From Desertimonas sp963772825 (lineage in GTDB: Bacteria > Actinomycetota > Acidimicrobiia > Acidimicrobiales > Ilumatobacteraceae): a stretch of DNA of 64,000 nucleotides. Location of the stretch: NCBI GenBank assembly GCA_963772825.1, contig CAVYYX010000015.1:310001-374000 (forward strand), read 5' to 3'. Every line of letters starts with the position of its first letter. Within the stretch, counting starts at the first letter, position 1. This document shows, piece by piece, positions 43,642 to 53,458 of this stretch. The notes beneath the pieces were generated by a model. That model worked only from the letters and a program-made list of their open reading frames with translations. It was not told the origin of the DNA and searched no databases. The position numbers were made by a program, and so were the translations under genes.

Positions 43642-44481
43642 ATGACCGCAATCACCCTCACCACCACGCCGCTCGCGGCGTCCGAGCTCGTCCCGTCCCG
43701 CGACGGCGCGAGTTACCTCACCACCGCCGGGCAGTTCGCCGCCCGGACCTTGCGCCAGTTCGTCAGGACGCCACAGCTGATCGCCCTCGGAGCAGCGACG
43801 TCGGTGATGTTCCTGCTCATCTTCCGCTACGTGTTCGGCGGGGCGATCGGCACCGGGTCGATCTCCTACGCCGACTTCCTGATCCCCGGACTCGCCGCCG
43901 CCGGCGCCTTCTTCTCCGGGACCGGGGCTGCGGTCGGCGTCGCAGAGGACGTCGACAGCGGGCTGTTCGACCGCCTGCGGTCGCTGCCCGTGCCTCGGTC
44001 GGCGATCCTCCTCGGCCGCTCGGCGGCCGACACCGTGCTCGTCGCCTGGGCGTTGTTCGTCACCGTGAGCGTCGGGTTCCTCACCGGCTTCCGCTTCCAC
44101 GGCTCGGCGCTCGACGCCGTCGCTGCCGTGGCGCTCTGCCTGCTGTTCGGCGCGGCGTTCTCCTGGCCGTTCATCTACATGGGCCTCGTCGCCGGCAACG
44201 CCCAGGCCGCCAACGGCATGGCGTTCATGGCCTTCCCGCTGGTGTTCGTGTCCAGCGCCTACGTGCCGGTGGAGTCGATGCCCGGGTGGATGCAGCCGGT
44301 CGCCGAGAACCAGCCGGTGACGCTGATGGTCGGCGCCGTTCGTGCGCTCTCGCTCGGCGACTCGGCGGGCGAGGTGCTCGCCCACTCCGCCGGCTGGTAC
44401 GCGATCCGGGCGATCGCCTGGTCGCTGGCGATCATCGCCGTGTTCGCCCCGCTGGCGACCCGGCGCTTCGCCCGCCGTTGA
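43642..44481 (+). CDS. ABC-2 type transporter permease
   Basis: 279-residue permease with six helices and an ABC-2 fold: RTLRQFVRTPQLIALGAATSVMFLLIFRYVFGGAI, SYADFLIPGLAAAGAFFSGTGAAVGVAEDVDSGLFDRLRSLPVPRSAILLGRSAADTVLVAWALF (the conserved G-x-F-x-R-L-R-S-x-P motif), and SSAYVPVESMPGWMQPVAENQPVT. Pairs with the upstream ATPase as a DrrAB-like efflux system; lipid or drug export is likely. ATG 43642 follows GGACC. Flanked on both sides by direct copies of repeat family B. Confidence 0.88.
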   Translation: MTAITLTTTPLAASELVPSRDGASYLTTAGQFAARTLRQFVRTPQLIALGAATSVMFLLIFRYVFGGAIGTGSISYADFLIPGLAAAGAFFSGTGAAVGVAEDVDSGLFDRLRSLPVPRSAILLGRSAADTVLVAWALFVTVSVGFLTGFRFHGSALDAVAAVALCLLFGAAFSWPFIYMGLVAGNAQAANGMAFMAFPLVFVSSAYVPVESMPGWMQPVAENQPVTLMVGAVRALSLGDSAGEVLAHSAGWYAIRAIAWSLAIIAVFAPLATRRFARR

Positions 44482-44483
44482 TT

Positions 44484-44556
44484 GCGTTCCCCGGCCACGC
44501 CACACTCTGCCTGCGCAGCTTATGGCCGCTCCTCGGCTAGCGCCTCGTCGCTCGCA
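44484..44556. repeat. Dispersed repeat family B, copy 4 (after the permease)
   Basis: 73-bp copy in the same orientation as, and very similar to, 43510-43582. Lies 3 bp after the permease stop and before the monooxygenase gene. Confidence 0.8.
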
Positions 44557-44591
44557 ACCGTCGCGGGCACTCCGGGCGCGAGAATCACGCG

Positions 44592-46251
44592 GTGGAGCGT
44601 TGCGACGTCGTGATCGTCGGCGCCGGATTTGCCGGGATGTACGCCATCCACCGGCTACGCCGGCTCGATCTCACACTGCGATGCTTCGACGCTGCCGGTG
44701 ATGTCGGCGGCACCTGGTGGTGGAATCGCTACCCGGGGGCGCGCTGCGACATCGAGTCGCTCGACTACTCCTACTCGTTCTCCCCCGAGCTCGAGCAGGA
44801 CTGGGATTGGACCGAGCGCTATGCCACGCAGCCGGAGATCCTGCGCTACGCCGGTCACGTCGCCGACCGATTCGATCTCCGCCGCTCCATCCAGTTCGAC
44901 ACCCGCGTCGAGTCGGCGACGTTCGACGACGAGTCGGCGCGCTGGGACGTGCGCACGGACCGCGGCGACGCCGTTTCGGCGCAGTTCTTGGTGATGGCCA
45001 CCGGTTGCCTGTCGACGCCGAAGCTGCCCGAGATCGACGGGATCCAGCGGTTCGGCGGTGCGACCTACCACACCGCCACGTGGCCCCACGACGATGTCGA
45101 CTTCACCGGCCGGCGCGTCGCCGTCATCGGCACCGGTTCATCGGGCATCCAGGTGATCCCGCTGATCGCCGAACAGGCCGCCCACCTCACCGTGTTCCAG
45201 CGCACCCCGGCGTACTCGACGCCGGCGCGCAACGGACCCCTCGACCCGCAGACCGTCGCCGCCCGCAAGGCGACCTACCAGAGCCTACCGCGAGCGGGCC
45301 CGATCGACGCACATCGGGGTCGTGATCGACGTCGCCGCCGACAGCGCCACCTCGGCCGACCCGGCCGAGCGCGACCGCCGCTTCAGCGAGGGGTGGGACG
45401 AAGGGACGCTCTACGGCGTCGCTTCGAAGTTCGCCGACATCCTCATCGATCCGGCAGCCAACGAGCTGGCGGCGGAGTTCCTGCGCCAGCGGATCCGCGA
45501 CGCCGTCGCCGACCCCGACGTCGCCGAGCGGTTGTCGCCACGGACCTTCCCGTACGCCACCAAGCGACCCTGCCTCGACACCGGCTACTTCGAGACGTTC
45601 AACCGCCCCAACGTCGCGCTGGTCGACCTGCGCGCCGCACCGATCATCGAGGTCAACGCTGACGGCATCCGCACCACCGAGCAGCAGGTCGACGTCGACG
45701 ACATCGTGTTCGCCACGGGCTTCGATGCGATCACCGGACCGCTGCTGGCACTCGATCCGGTCGGCGCCGGCGGAATCTCCCTGCGGGAGAAGTGGTCGGC
45801 CGGTCCGCGCACGTACCTCGGCATCGCGATCGCCGGCTTCCCGAACCTGTTCCTCGTCACCGGCCCCGGCAGTCCGTCCGTGTTGACCAACGTGATCGTC
45901 TCGATCGAGCACCACGTCGACTGGATCGCCGACCTGCTCGCCACGATGATCGAGCGCGGGGCGACCTCCGTCGAAGTCGACGAGATCGCCGAGGCCGGCT
46001 GGGTCGAGCACGTCAACGAGATCGGTGACCTGACCCTCTACCCGTTGGCGGCGTCGTGGTACACGGGTGCCAACGTCGACGGCAAACCACGGGTGTTGAT
46101 GCCGTACGTCGGAGGGTTCGGCGCCTACCGCCAGCACTGTGCGGCGATCGCCGCCAACGGCTACGAGGGTTTCACCCTGACGTCACCCGGCAGCGGGCGT
46201 GCTGACCCGGCCGGAATGACCCGCGCCGCGTCGACGTTGAAGAGCTCATGA
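44592..46251 (+). CDS. Flavin-containing (Baeyer-Villiger-type) monooxygenase (frameshifted)
   Basis: About 552 residues after correction. CDVVIVGAGFAGMYAIHRLR is the FAD-binding GxGxxG, GGTWWWNRYPGARCDIES the BVMO GG-x-W-x-x-x-x-Y-P-G/M-x-x-C-D motif, RRVAVIGTGSSGIQVIP the NADPH-binding GxGxxG, and FQRTPAYSTPARN follows. In the second frame come YATKRPCLDTGYFETFNRPNVALVD, DIVFATGFDA (Asp hinge) and FLVTGPGSPSVLTN. The shift is one surplus base at about 45284 after TYQS. It likely oxidises ketones or steroids to esters; the substrate is unknown. The stop overlaps the DUF427 start (ATGA). Confidence 0.9.
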
Positions 46252-46613
46252 GCGCAGGACACACCGTCACCGTCACGCCGAGCGATGCCCACGTCGAAGT
46301 GAGAATCGACGGCGTCCTGCTCGCCACGACCGACCGGGCACTGCGACTCGAGGAGACCGGGCTGCCGGCGCGGTACTACCTGCCGAAGGACGACGTTTCC
46401 ATGGACCTGCTTCAACCGACGTCGTTCCACACGACGTGCCCGTTCAAGGGCGAGGCGTCGTATTGGTCCGCGGAGATCGGTGGGCGGACGCACGACGGCA
46501 TCGTCTGGGCCTACGAGTCGCCGATCCCGAAAGTGGCGGAGCTGGCGGGCTACGTCTCCTTCTACCCCGACCGGGCCGAGGTCACCGTCGACGGCGAGCG
46601 GTTGGCGGCCTAG
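46248..46613 (+). CDS. DUF427-domain protein
   Basis: 121-residue DUF427 protein: HVEVRIDGVLLATTDRALRLEETGLPARYYLPKDDVSMDLL, followed by TSFHTTCPFKGEASYWS (the family's C-P-x-K-G-x-A-x-Y-W motif) and IPKVAELAGYVSFYPDRAEVTVDG. The function is not established. It overlaps the monooxygenase stop by 4 bp, so the two are co-translated and may act on the same pathway. Confidence 0.88.
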   Translation: MSAGHTVTVTPSDAHVEVRIDGVLLATTDRALRLEETGLPARYYLPKDDVSMDLLQPTSFHTTCPFKGEASYWSAEIGGRTHDGIVWAYESPIPKVAELAGYVSFYPDRAEVTVDGERLAA

Positions 46614-46711
46614 CCGCAGCTCCGCGAACCGTCTTCGGCACCCTGGTGCTGGCGACCGGCGAGGCGCTGTTGATGCCAGCCGACATGGACAGGTCCACGA
46701 CGGCCCCGTAA

Positions 46712-49700
46712 TCACGTCCCGGTTGGCTCGGCAGCCACGGTCGCTAGGTCGGGCCGGACGCCGGTGCGCACGTTGCCGTAGCGGTGCAGCGTTTGGCTGA
46801 TCGCCTGCTCGCCCAACCAGTGGGGCAGCTCGACCAGCCCGTCGACGCTGACCGGTGAGCGATCGACGGCGATGTCGAGAGTGTGGCAGGCCGCGGCGAG
46901 CTGATCGCCGATTGCGGTCAGGGCGCGCAGCCGGCTGACGCCGAGCGAACCGAGACGGGCCGCCAGCTGCTGGTCGGACTCGACGGCGCCGTCCGACACG
47001 GTGGCGGTTACGCCGCACTGGCGTGCCGCGGCGAGCGCCGCGTCACCGGCGCCGTCCGGCGTGTCGGTGCCGACTCGCACGGCGACTCCGGCCGCCGGCA
47101 CGTACCGCAAGACGTTCGACTCACTGCGCAAGCCCGTGGCGTCGTGGTCGATGGCGAAGCGTTGCTCCCACGCCCGGCGATAGCTGTCGACCGCCCGATC
47201 GACGTCGATCGACCGTGGTTCCGGGCGCAACATGGCGTGCACGTAGTGCGGTCCGCCGGCCTTCGGCGCTCCGCCCATCGACGAGCGCTTCCATCCGCCG
47301 AACGGTTGACGCTGAACGATGGCGCCGGTGATGTGGCGGTTGACGTAGGCGTTGCCGACCTCGACGTGGTCGAGCCAGTCGCGGACCTCCTCGTCGTCGA
47401 GCGAGTGGATGCCCCCGGTGAGGCCGAACGGTGTGCCGTTCTGCAGTCGCACGGCGTGGGTCAGGTCGTCGGCCCGCATCACGCCGAGCACCGGTCCGAA
47501 GCACTCGGTCCGATGGAACCAGGAGCCCGCTGCGACGCCGATGCGGACGCCGGGCGTCCACCGCCGGCTGGTGACCTCCTCGCGGCCCCGGGCGTCGAGC
47601 TCGTGGCGTCGTGAGCCTGGGCACTCGCGCGGCTCGACGAGCCATCGCTCCCCCGGATCGAGCTCCGTGAGGCCACGCAGCAGCGGGCCGGACGGCGGGG
47701 CGATGAGCGGCGCCATCATCGTCGCCGGGTCCTCGGCCTCGCCGACCCGGACGCTGCGCACCGCCGCGGCCAACCGTGGCAGGAACTCGTCGTCGTCGTA
47801 CACCGGGGCGGTGAGGATCAGCAGGCTGGCGGCGGAGCACTTCTGGCCGGCGTGACCGAACGCCGAGCGGACGACGTCACGGATCGCCGCGTCGACGTCG
47901 GCCGCCTCGGTGACGACGATGGCGTTCTTCCCGCTGGTCTCGGCGAGCAGGCGCAGCTGCGGCTTCCAGCCGAGAAAGAGTCGCGCGGTTTCGTAGGAGC
48001 CGGTCAACACGACCGTGGCGACGTCGTCGTGGGTGATCAGCCGGCGGCCGACGTCGTCGTCGGGACAGGCGACGAACTGCAGCACGTCCCGCGGGATACC
48101 GGCACGCCAGCACTGGTTGGCGAGCAGCCACGCCGTCTGACGGGTCTCCGGGGGTGGTTTGAGGATCACGGTGTTGCCCGCCATCACGGCTGCGAGCGCG
48201 CCGCCCGCAGGGATCGCGTAGGGAAAGTTCCACGGCGACGCTACGACGACCACGCCGTACGGGATCGTGCCATCCGGGATCGTGGCGGAGGCGTAGTAGC
48301 GGGCGAAGTCGATCGCCTCGGAGACCTCGGGGTCGCCCTCCCGGACGGTCTTGGCCGCCTCGGCTGCCATCTGGGCGAGCGTCGCCCATCGTTCCCCGTC
48401 GATCTGGCCGGCGACTGCGGCGAGCAACGCAGCCCGCTCGCTCGGAGAGCGGGCCGACCACGCCGGCTGCGCCGCGGCGCCTGCGGCGACGACCGCATCG
48501 ATCGAGGCGACGTCGGTGGTCAGCGGGTAGTCGCCATCGGGGCAGCCGTTGACGGCGTGTTTGGCGATGGCGGCGCTGGCGTCCGCCCTGCGCTGCGGAT
48601 CGGTGAAGTCGGTGTCGGGATGGTTGACGAACCCCGCTTCCGCACCGACGTCGAGCGGCCGGCGCAGCCGTCGGATCGAGATCTCGTGCCTGGCCTCGAC
48701 CGCCGCTCGGAAGCGCTCGGCTTGGGCGGCGAACTCGGACGACCCCGGTTGCATCGTGAACATCGCCCGCAGGAAGTTCTCGGGAGCTGTGTTCTCGTCG
48801 AAGCGACGGGCGAGGTAGGCGAGGCTCGCCTCGATCTCGTCATCACGCACGATCGGGCAGTACAACAGCAGCTGACCGGCCCACCGGCGGACTGCCCGGG
48901 ACTGCGCCGGGACCATCCCCTCGAGCATCTCGATCTCGATGTCGCCGCGGCGCGTTGCAGGCAGCTCGTCGCGCAGCGTCAACGCCCAGGCGACGTCGAA
49001 GAGGTTGTGGCTGGCCACGCCGAGGCGGATCGCCCCGGCCCACGCTGGGCGCAGGCAGGAGTCGACGAGGCGCTTGAAGCTGGCGTCCGTGTCCGCCTTC
49101 GTGGCGTACGGCGCCTGGACCCAGCCGTGCTGCTCGGCGTCGACCTGCTCCATCGCCAGGTTGGCGCCCTTGACGACGCGCACCTTGATCTGCGCTCCCC
49201 CGTCCGCGACGCGCTGTGCCGCCCAGGCGCCGAGGCGTTCGATCACGTCGTGCGAGTCGGGCAGGTACGCCTGCAGCACGATGCCTGCCGGCATCCGTCG
49301 GTAGGCAGGCTCGTCGAGCACGGCGAGGAACGAATCGACGGTCAGGGCGAGGTCGCCGTACTCCTCCATGTCGAGGTTGACGAACACGGGTGGGCTGGCG
49401 GCGATCGCCACGTCGTAGATCCGCCGTAGCGCCGCCCGGATTCGTTCGGCGGAGTGTTCGAAGGCGTAGACGTCGAGCAGCGCGCAGATCGCCGAGATCT
49501 TCACCGAGATGTAGTCGACGTCGGGCCGCTGCAGCGTGGCGATCACCCGGGCGATGCGCTGTTCAGCCTCGGCGTCAGAGAGGATCGCCTCGCCGAGCAG
49601 GTTGAGGTTCAGCTGCATGCCAGCCGCGGTGCGCTTGCGGAGGTGGCGGGTGAGCGTCGCGTCGTCGCTCGGTACGACGAGACCTCGTGTCTCGGCGATG

Positions 49701-50032
49701 ATCCGTCGCCGCACGAGGGGCATCACGAGGGGTGGCGCAGCCTTCGCGGCATGGGCGCCGACCGCCATCAGGAAACGGTCGCCGCGGCCGAGCGACCGCG
49801 GAATGCCGTGACCGGCGAGGGCGGCGAAGCGCTGGGCGGCCGTGCGCGGGCGCTGGAGCCGCAGCACCTCGTCGGTCAGCCGTTGGACGAGATCGCGACC
49901 GGCCGGGTCGGCGATCAGTCGTCCGAGGCGCTCCTGACGGCGGCGTTCGGCGCGGGTGGTCGTCGTCTCGGCGGCGCGCAGCAGTTCGTCGGCGAGCTCG
50001 ATCGCCCGCTTCACACGTGCGCCGTCGTCCAC
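46712..50032 (-). CDS. putA: Bifunctional proline dehydrogenase / glutamate-semialdehyde dehydrogenase
   Basis: 1,106-residue PutA that converts proline to glutamate. The N-terminal FAD beta-barrel proline dehydrogenase has KISAICALLDVYAFEHSAERIR, VFVNLDMEEYGDLALTVDSFLAVL, VKVRVVKGANLAMEQVDAE and GVASHNLFDVAWAL; the C-terminal aldehyde dehydrogenase has VVVASPWNFPYAIPAGGALAAVMAGNTVILKPPPET, ETSGKNAIVV (Glu) and RSAFGHAGQKCSAASLLIL (nucleophile Cys). No DNA-binding ribbon-helix-helix domain, so not a repressor. GTG 50032 with TAGCTT 9 nt upstream. Confidence 0.95.
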   Translation of the reverse strand: MDDGARVKRAIELADELLRAAETTTTRAERRRQERLGRLIADPAGRDLVQRLTDEVLRLQRPRTAAQRFAALAGHGIPRSLGRGDRFLMAVGAHAAKAAPPLVMPLVRRRIIAETRGLVVPSDDATLTRHLRKRTAAGMQLNLNLLGEAILSDAEAEQRIARVIATLQRPDVDYISVKISAICALLDVYAFEHSAERIRAALRRIYDVAIAASPPVFVNLDMEEYGDLALTVDSFLAVLDEPAYRRMPAGIVLQAYLPDSHDVIERLGAWAAQRVADGGAQIKVRVVKGANLAMEQVDAEQHGWVQAPYATKADTDASFKRLVDSCLRPAWAGAIRLGVASHNLFDVAWALTLRDELPATRRGDIEIEMLEGMVPAQSRAVRRWAGQLLLYCPIVRDDEIEASLAYLARRFDENTAPENFLRAMFTMQPGSSEFAAQAERFRAAVEARHEISIRRLRRPLDVGAEAGFVNHPDTDFTDPQRRADASAAIAKHAVNGCPDGDYPLTTDVASIDAVVAAGAAAQPAWSARSPSERAALLAAVAGQIDGERWATLAQMAAEAAKTVREGDPEVSEAIDFARYYASATIPDGTIPYGVVVVASPWNFPYAIPAGGALAAVMAGNTVILKPPPETRQTAWLLANQCWRAGIPRDVLQFVACPDDDVGRRLITHDDVATVVLTGSYETARLFLGWKPQLRLLAETSGKNAIVVTEAADVDAAIRDVVRSAFGHAGQKCSAASLLILTAPVYDDDEFLPRLAAAVRSVRVGEAEDPATMMAPLIAPPSGPLLRGLTELDPGERWLVEPRECPGSRRHELDARGREEVTSRRWTPGVRIGVAAGSWFHRTECFGPVLGVMRADDLTHAVRLQNGTPFGLTGGIHSLDDEEVRDWLDHVEVGNAYVNRHITGAIVQRQPFGGWKRSSMGGAPKAGGPHYVHAMLRPEPRSIDVDRAVDSYRRAWEQRFAIDHDATGLRSESNVLRYVPAAGVAVRVGTDTPDGAGDAALAAARQCGVTATVSDGAVESDQQLAARLGSLGVSRLRALTAIGDQLAAACHTLDIAVDRSPVSVDGLVELPHWLGEQAISQTLHRYGNVRTGVRPDLATVAAEPTGT

Positions 50033-50041
50033 TGCCGATGG

Positions 50042-50047
50042 AAGCTA
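50042..50047 (-). promoter_or_regulatory. Candidate leaderless -10 box (TAGCTT) of putA
   Basis: TANNNT box 9 nt before the GTG of putA, next to the hairpin that ends metG. Confidence 0.4.
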
Positions 50048-50110
50048 CCCGAGTGCTCAAGCGCGCCCGAGTGCGACAGGACCCCCTGTGGCGCGCTCTG
50101 GCACTCGGGT
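50047..50110. terminator. Long hairpin overlapping the metG 3' end (family E)
   Basis: Near-perfect 20-bp arms (ACCCGAGTGCTCAAGCGCGC and its complement with a few mismatches) around an inner ACAGG/CCTGT stem. It overlaps the last about 17 codons of metG and lies upstream of putA. Probably a terminator for metG. Confidence 0.55.
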
Positions 50111-51599
50111 GGAGCAGTCCGGCACCCGCATCGCCAGGCGGGGCTGGACGAGTTGCGGCCCCTCGACGAGCAACGCCTGCAGACGGCGGGCGAGCGCGGG
50201 AACGATCGGTCGAACGGCGGCGGCGATCACCTCGACGCTGGCGAGGTAGCGACCGAGCAGCTCGTCGAGGTGGGCATTGGCAGGCGCCGCCAAGTGGAAC
50301 AGCTCCCACGGTCGGGTCGCCTCCAGCGCCCGGTTGAGGGCGTCGACGGCGGCGCAGATCGCCTGCGTCGCCCCACGCAGGTCGAAGTCGCCGAGGGCGG
50401 CGAGGACGTCTTCGTCGAGCCCGGCGACCTCGTCGATCGGAGTGCACCGCCCGCCCACCTGCACACCAGACCGCTGGGCCAGCGTGGCGATCCGGTTGGC
50501 GACGTTGCCGATCCCCTTGGCAAGGTCCTGGTCGACTCGCTCGACAAGACGTTGCTCGGTGAAATCGGTGTCGGCGACCGGGCCCACGTCACGGGCGAAC
50601 CACCAGCGCACGGCATCGGTGCCCCAGCGATCGACGACCGCGAACGGGCTGACGGTCGACGGTCCCGACTTGGAGATCTTCGCCCCGTCGACCGTGAGGT
50701 ACGGGTGCACCTCGACGCGGGTCGGCAGCGGCTGGTGCGCCGACACCAGGAACGCCGGCCAGTACAGCGCATGGAAGCGCAAGATCCCCTTGCCGATCAC
50801 GTGGACGCGTCGGTCTGCCTGCAGCCACCAGCGCCGGTAGGCGACGCTGTCGGGATCGCCGAACTCGAGGGCGCTGAGGTAGTTGGCCAAGGCGTCGAAC
50901 CACACGTACACGACCTGTGTCGGGTCGTCGGGTACCGGGATGCCCCAGCCGCGCGCCCGGTTCGCCGGCCGGGACACGCTGATGTCCTCGAGCCCGCTGT
51001 CGATGAAGGCGAGGATCTCGTCGGCAAACGGTCGTGGGTGGATCGCCAGCTCTCCAGCGCGGATCGATCGACGGAGCTGCTCGGCGTACCTGGACAGGCG
51101 GAAGAACCAGTTCGTCTCGGCGACCCGCTCCACGGCGGTGTCGTGCTCGGGGCAGCGGGCGACTTCGCCCGGCTCGACGATCAGCTCGTCGTGGTCGTAG
51201 AACCGCTCGCAGCCGACGCAGTAGTCACCTTCGTACGTGCGCTGGTAGAGGTCGCCGTTGGCGGCGCAGGCCCGCCACAGCCGTTCGACTGCGGGACGGT
51301 GGCGGGGATCGGCGCTCGTGCGCAGGAAGTCGTCGAACGACACGCCGAGCGGGTCGGCGAGGTCGGCGAAGCGCCGGGCGTTGGCGTCGACGTACACCTC
51401 TGTTGGCAACCCCCGCCGCTTCGGCGGCGAGGACGTTCTTGAGGGCGTGGTCGTCGGTGCCGCCGAGCAGGCGCACGTCGTCGCCGGCGAGTCGCCGCGC
51501 CCGCGCGTAGATGTCGGCTTCGACCAGTTCGTAGGCGTAGCCGAGATGCGGTTCGGCGTTGACGTAGGGAATGGCGACGGTGACGTACGTCGTGCTCAT
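50057..51599 (-). CDS. metG: Methionine-tRNA ligase (frameshifted)
   Basis: Class I aminoacyl-tRNA synthetase, about 513 residues. TYVTVAIPYVNAEPHLGYAYE has the HIGH-type motif, GGTDDHALKNVLAAEAAG ends frame one, and PTEVYVDANARRFADLADPLGVSFDDFLRTS continues in frame two; a surplus base in the CCCCC run at 51410-51414 explains the shift. Further features: the single-knuckle insert CVGCERFYDHDEL...CPEHD, VYVWFDALANYLSA, and DGAKISKSGPSTVSPF (KMSKS). No C-terminal tRNA-binding domain, as in other actinobacterial MetRS. ATG 51599 has GAGGAGACC upstream. Its last residues are encoded by a hairpin element. Confidence 0.93.
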
Positions 51600-51704
51600 C
51601 GGGGTCTCCTCGGTTGGGTCGGAGACTGCCCTGCCGGCGCTGACAGCTGTCGACCCCGGAGGCAGCTCCAGGGTCGGACGGAATCGCTAGTGCGTTGGCG
51701 AAGC

Positions 51705-51722
51705 CGGCCCCGGAAGGGGCCG
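51705..51722. promoter_or_regulatory. GC hairpin in the metG leader
   Basis: CGGCCCC-GGAA-GGGGCCG, perfect 7-bp stem, about 105 nt upstream of the metG ATG. The 51600-51808 region holds no gene; beyond this hairpin and a GTCGACAGCTGTCAGC-like stretch I see no recognisable riboswitch. Regulatory role is speculative. Confidence 0.25.
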
Positions 51723-51808
51723 CATCATCACGGTCGATGAAGTCGTACGCACGTCGTCAAGGTTAGCGGACTGCCGTGCCCCGAACCTCGACGGATAGGT
51801 CGACCCAC

Positions 51809-52750
51809 TCAGTGGATGGCGTCGAGCAGCGTGTCGATGACCGCCCGGGTGAACGGGCGGTCGTCGGTCTCGTCGAAGCGCCCCTCAAGCCGCCGGCGCT
51901 CAGCGGGCGTCGTGCCGGGTGCCAGCCACAGCGTGCCGATGCGCTGGGTGAGATGGCCGAGCGTGGCGATCGTCATCGAGAAGTCGGCACGCCCGAGGAC
52001 GCGCCCGGGGCCTCCGCCCTCGACGTACGACTCGATGAGCACCGGGGCGCGCTGCGGGTCGTCGCTGGCGAACTCGAACAGGACCATCGCTAGCTCCTGG
52101 TTCGGATCGGCCTCGCCGGCGTTGTCCCAATCGATCACGCACGGCGCTCCAGTCGTCGTGCGCCGGAAGTTGTCGGCCCACAGATCGCGGTGGCAGGTCT
52201 GGGCGGCTCGCCCGGGTGACAGGCATCCCTCGAGGGCGACGAACTCGTCGCGCCAGGAGGCGAACCGTTCGGCGAGCGGCGAGCGGGCGACGCGTAGCTC
52301 GTCGATCAAGGTGTCCCACGCCACGGCGCCGACCGGGTCGGTGTACCACCAGTGGGCGGCAAGATGCTCGGCGAAGTCGACCCGGTGCAGCCTCGCCAGC
52401 GTGGACCCGACGATCGCCGCGTCGAGCGATGGATCGGGCTCGTCGAGGTCGACCCAGCCGAGAACCCTGACCGGGGTCGCCCCGAGGAGCGCCTGATCAG
52501 CACCGTCGGCAGCGCGCCGTACCGCCGGAGCCGGCACGCCGTGCCGGATCGCCGCCTCGTTGAACCGAGTCGTCTCCGGCGGCGCCTCCGCCCCGGCGTC
52601 GAACGACTCCTTGACGGCCCACTCGCCGGTCGTCGACGAGAGCCGCCAGACCTGGCCGAGCTCGCCGCGAGCGCACGGGCCCGTGAAGTCGAGCACGTCA
52701 CCGAGATCGAAGGCCGCGGCGATCGCCTCCGCGTCGTCGGCACCGATCAC
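51809..52750 (-). CDS. APH-family phosphotransferase
   Basis: 313-residue kinase-like protein of the aminoglycoside/choline phosphotransferase fold. ARGELGQVWRLSSTTGEWAVKES is the ATP-binding lobe with the Lys, AQTCHRDLWADNFRRTTTGAPCVIDWDNAGEADPNQELAMVLFE supplies the catalytic H-x-D-x-x-x-x-N and metal-binding D. It phosphorylates an unknown small molecule; no direct evidence for antibiotic resistance. The GTG at 52750 overlaps the stop of the upstream gene by 4 bp (GTGA). Confidence 0.82.
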   Translation of the reverse strand: MIGADDAEAIAAAFDLGDVLDFTGPCARGELGQVWRLSSTTGEWAVKESFDAGAEAPPETTRFNEAAIRHGVPAPAVRRAADGADQALLGATPVRVLGWVDLDEPDPSLDAAIVGSTLARLHRVDFAEHLAAHWWYTDPVGAVAWDTLIDELRVARSPLAERFASWRDEFVALEGCLSPGRAAQTCHRDLWADNFRRTTTGAPCVIDWDNAGEADPNQELAMVLFEFASDDPQRAPVLIESYVEGGGPGRVLGRADFSMTIATLGHLTQRIGTLWLAPGTTPAERRRLEGRFDETDDRPFTRAVIDTLLDAIH

Positions 52751-53424
52751 GCCGGTCGCTCCGACGCGGTGCACCGTGCGGCAACGGCGCACAGCGTCTC
52801 GATCAGCGCCCGGGTCGGTGGCGAGAGCCCGTCGGGACCAGGCGGCGGGCTGAGCGGACTGAGCCCGCGGACACGCGGTGGCAGCTCGAGCTGGACGCCG
52901 CCGTCACGAGGGAGGTTGACAGGATTGCGGGCGTGGAGGCCGCGCAGCTCCACCGGGATGCGGTCGAGGTCGGTGACCACGTCGTAGTCGGGCAGCCGTG
53001 CCGCCGCTTCGGCCGCCACGATCGCGGCCAGTTGACGGTGGCGTCCGCCGGCAAGGATCGAGGTCCAACGACCATCGCGGCCGTAGCCGTGCAGCGAGAT
53101 CATCGTGTCGACATGCTCGACGAACGCGGCGAGCGTCGCCGATTCGTCGGGTCGGTAGGACGTCGACGAGAGGTGGTGGTCGACGTCGTCCGGATGCACC
53201 ACGACGTAGTACGACGCACCGGCAGCGTCGGCCGCAGCCGTAGCGATGACATCGGTCATCACCTCTAGCCCGCCGCCGTGGATCGCCATCATCCCGAACG
53301 TCGAACGCAATGCGCACCGCTCGGCGACCCCCGGCCGCGCCAGCAACTCGGTGAGCGTGCGCGGCCCGTCGCGCCCATCGACGATTCGTCGAGGGCGATC
53401 GGAAGGCGGGTGCACGACAACCAT
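52747..53424 (-). CDS. Poly-gamma-glutamate hydrolase-like zinc peptidase
   Basis: 225-residue protein of the phage-type poly-gamma-glutamate hydrolase family. RSTFGMMAIHGGGLEVMTDVIA has the metal-binding H-G-G-x-E; YVVVHPDDVDHHLSSTSY, VDTMISLHGYGR (second His motif) and GGRHRQLAAIVAAEAAARLPDYDVV follow. Such enzymes cleave gamma-glutamyl polymers or amides. ATG 53424 is used; a GTG at 53457 would add 11 residues and place the start only 1 bp from the divergent ligD start. Confidence 0.75.
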   Translation of the reverse strand: MVVVHPPSDRPRRIVDGRDGPRTLTELLARPGVAERCALRSTFGMMAIHGGGLEVMTDVIATAAADAAGASYYVVVHPDDVDHHLSSTSYRPDESATLAAFVEHVDTMISLHGYGRDGRWTSILAGGRHRQLAAIVAAEAAARLPDYDVVTDLDRIPVELRGLHARNPVNLPRDGGVQLELPPRVRGLSPLSPPPGPDGLSPPTRALIETLCAVAARCTASERPA

Positions 53425-53446
53425 CGTGCCATCGACGGTTGCTGGG

Positions 53447-53452
53447 TACTCT
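53447..53452 (+). promoter_or_regulatory. Candidate leaderless -10 box (TACTCT) of ligD
   Basis: TANNNT box 6 nt before the GTG at 53459. Confidence 0.5.
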
Positions 53453-53458
53453 CGCACC

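Noticed and set aside
51600..51808. T-box or other methionine riboswitch upstream of metG
   Set aside because: No T-box antiterminator sequence (TGGNACCGCG-type) or SAM riboswitch core could be found, only generic GC hairpins.
51809..52750. Aminoglycoside resistance gene
   Set aside because: Only the general APH fold is recognisable; no close similarity to a resistance enzyme can be claimed from motifs.
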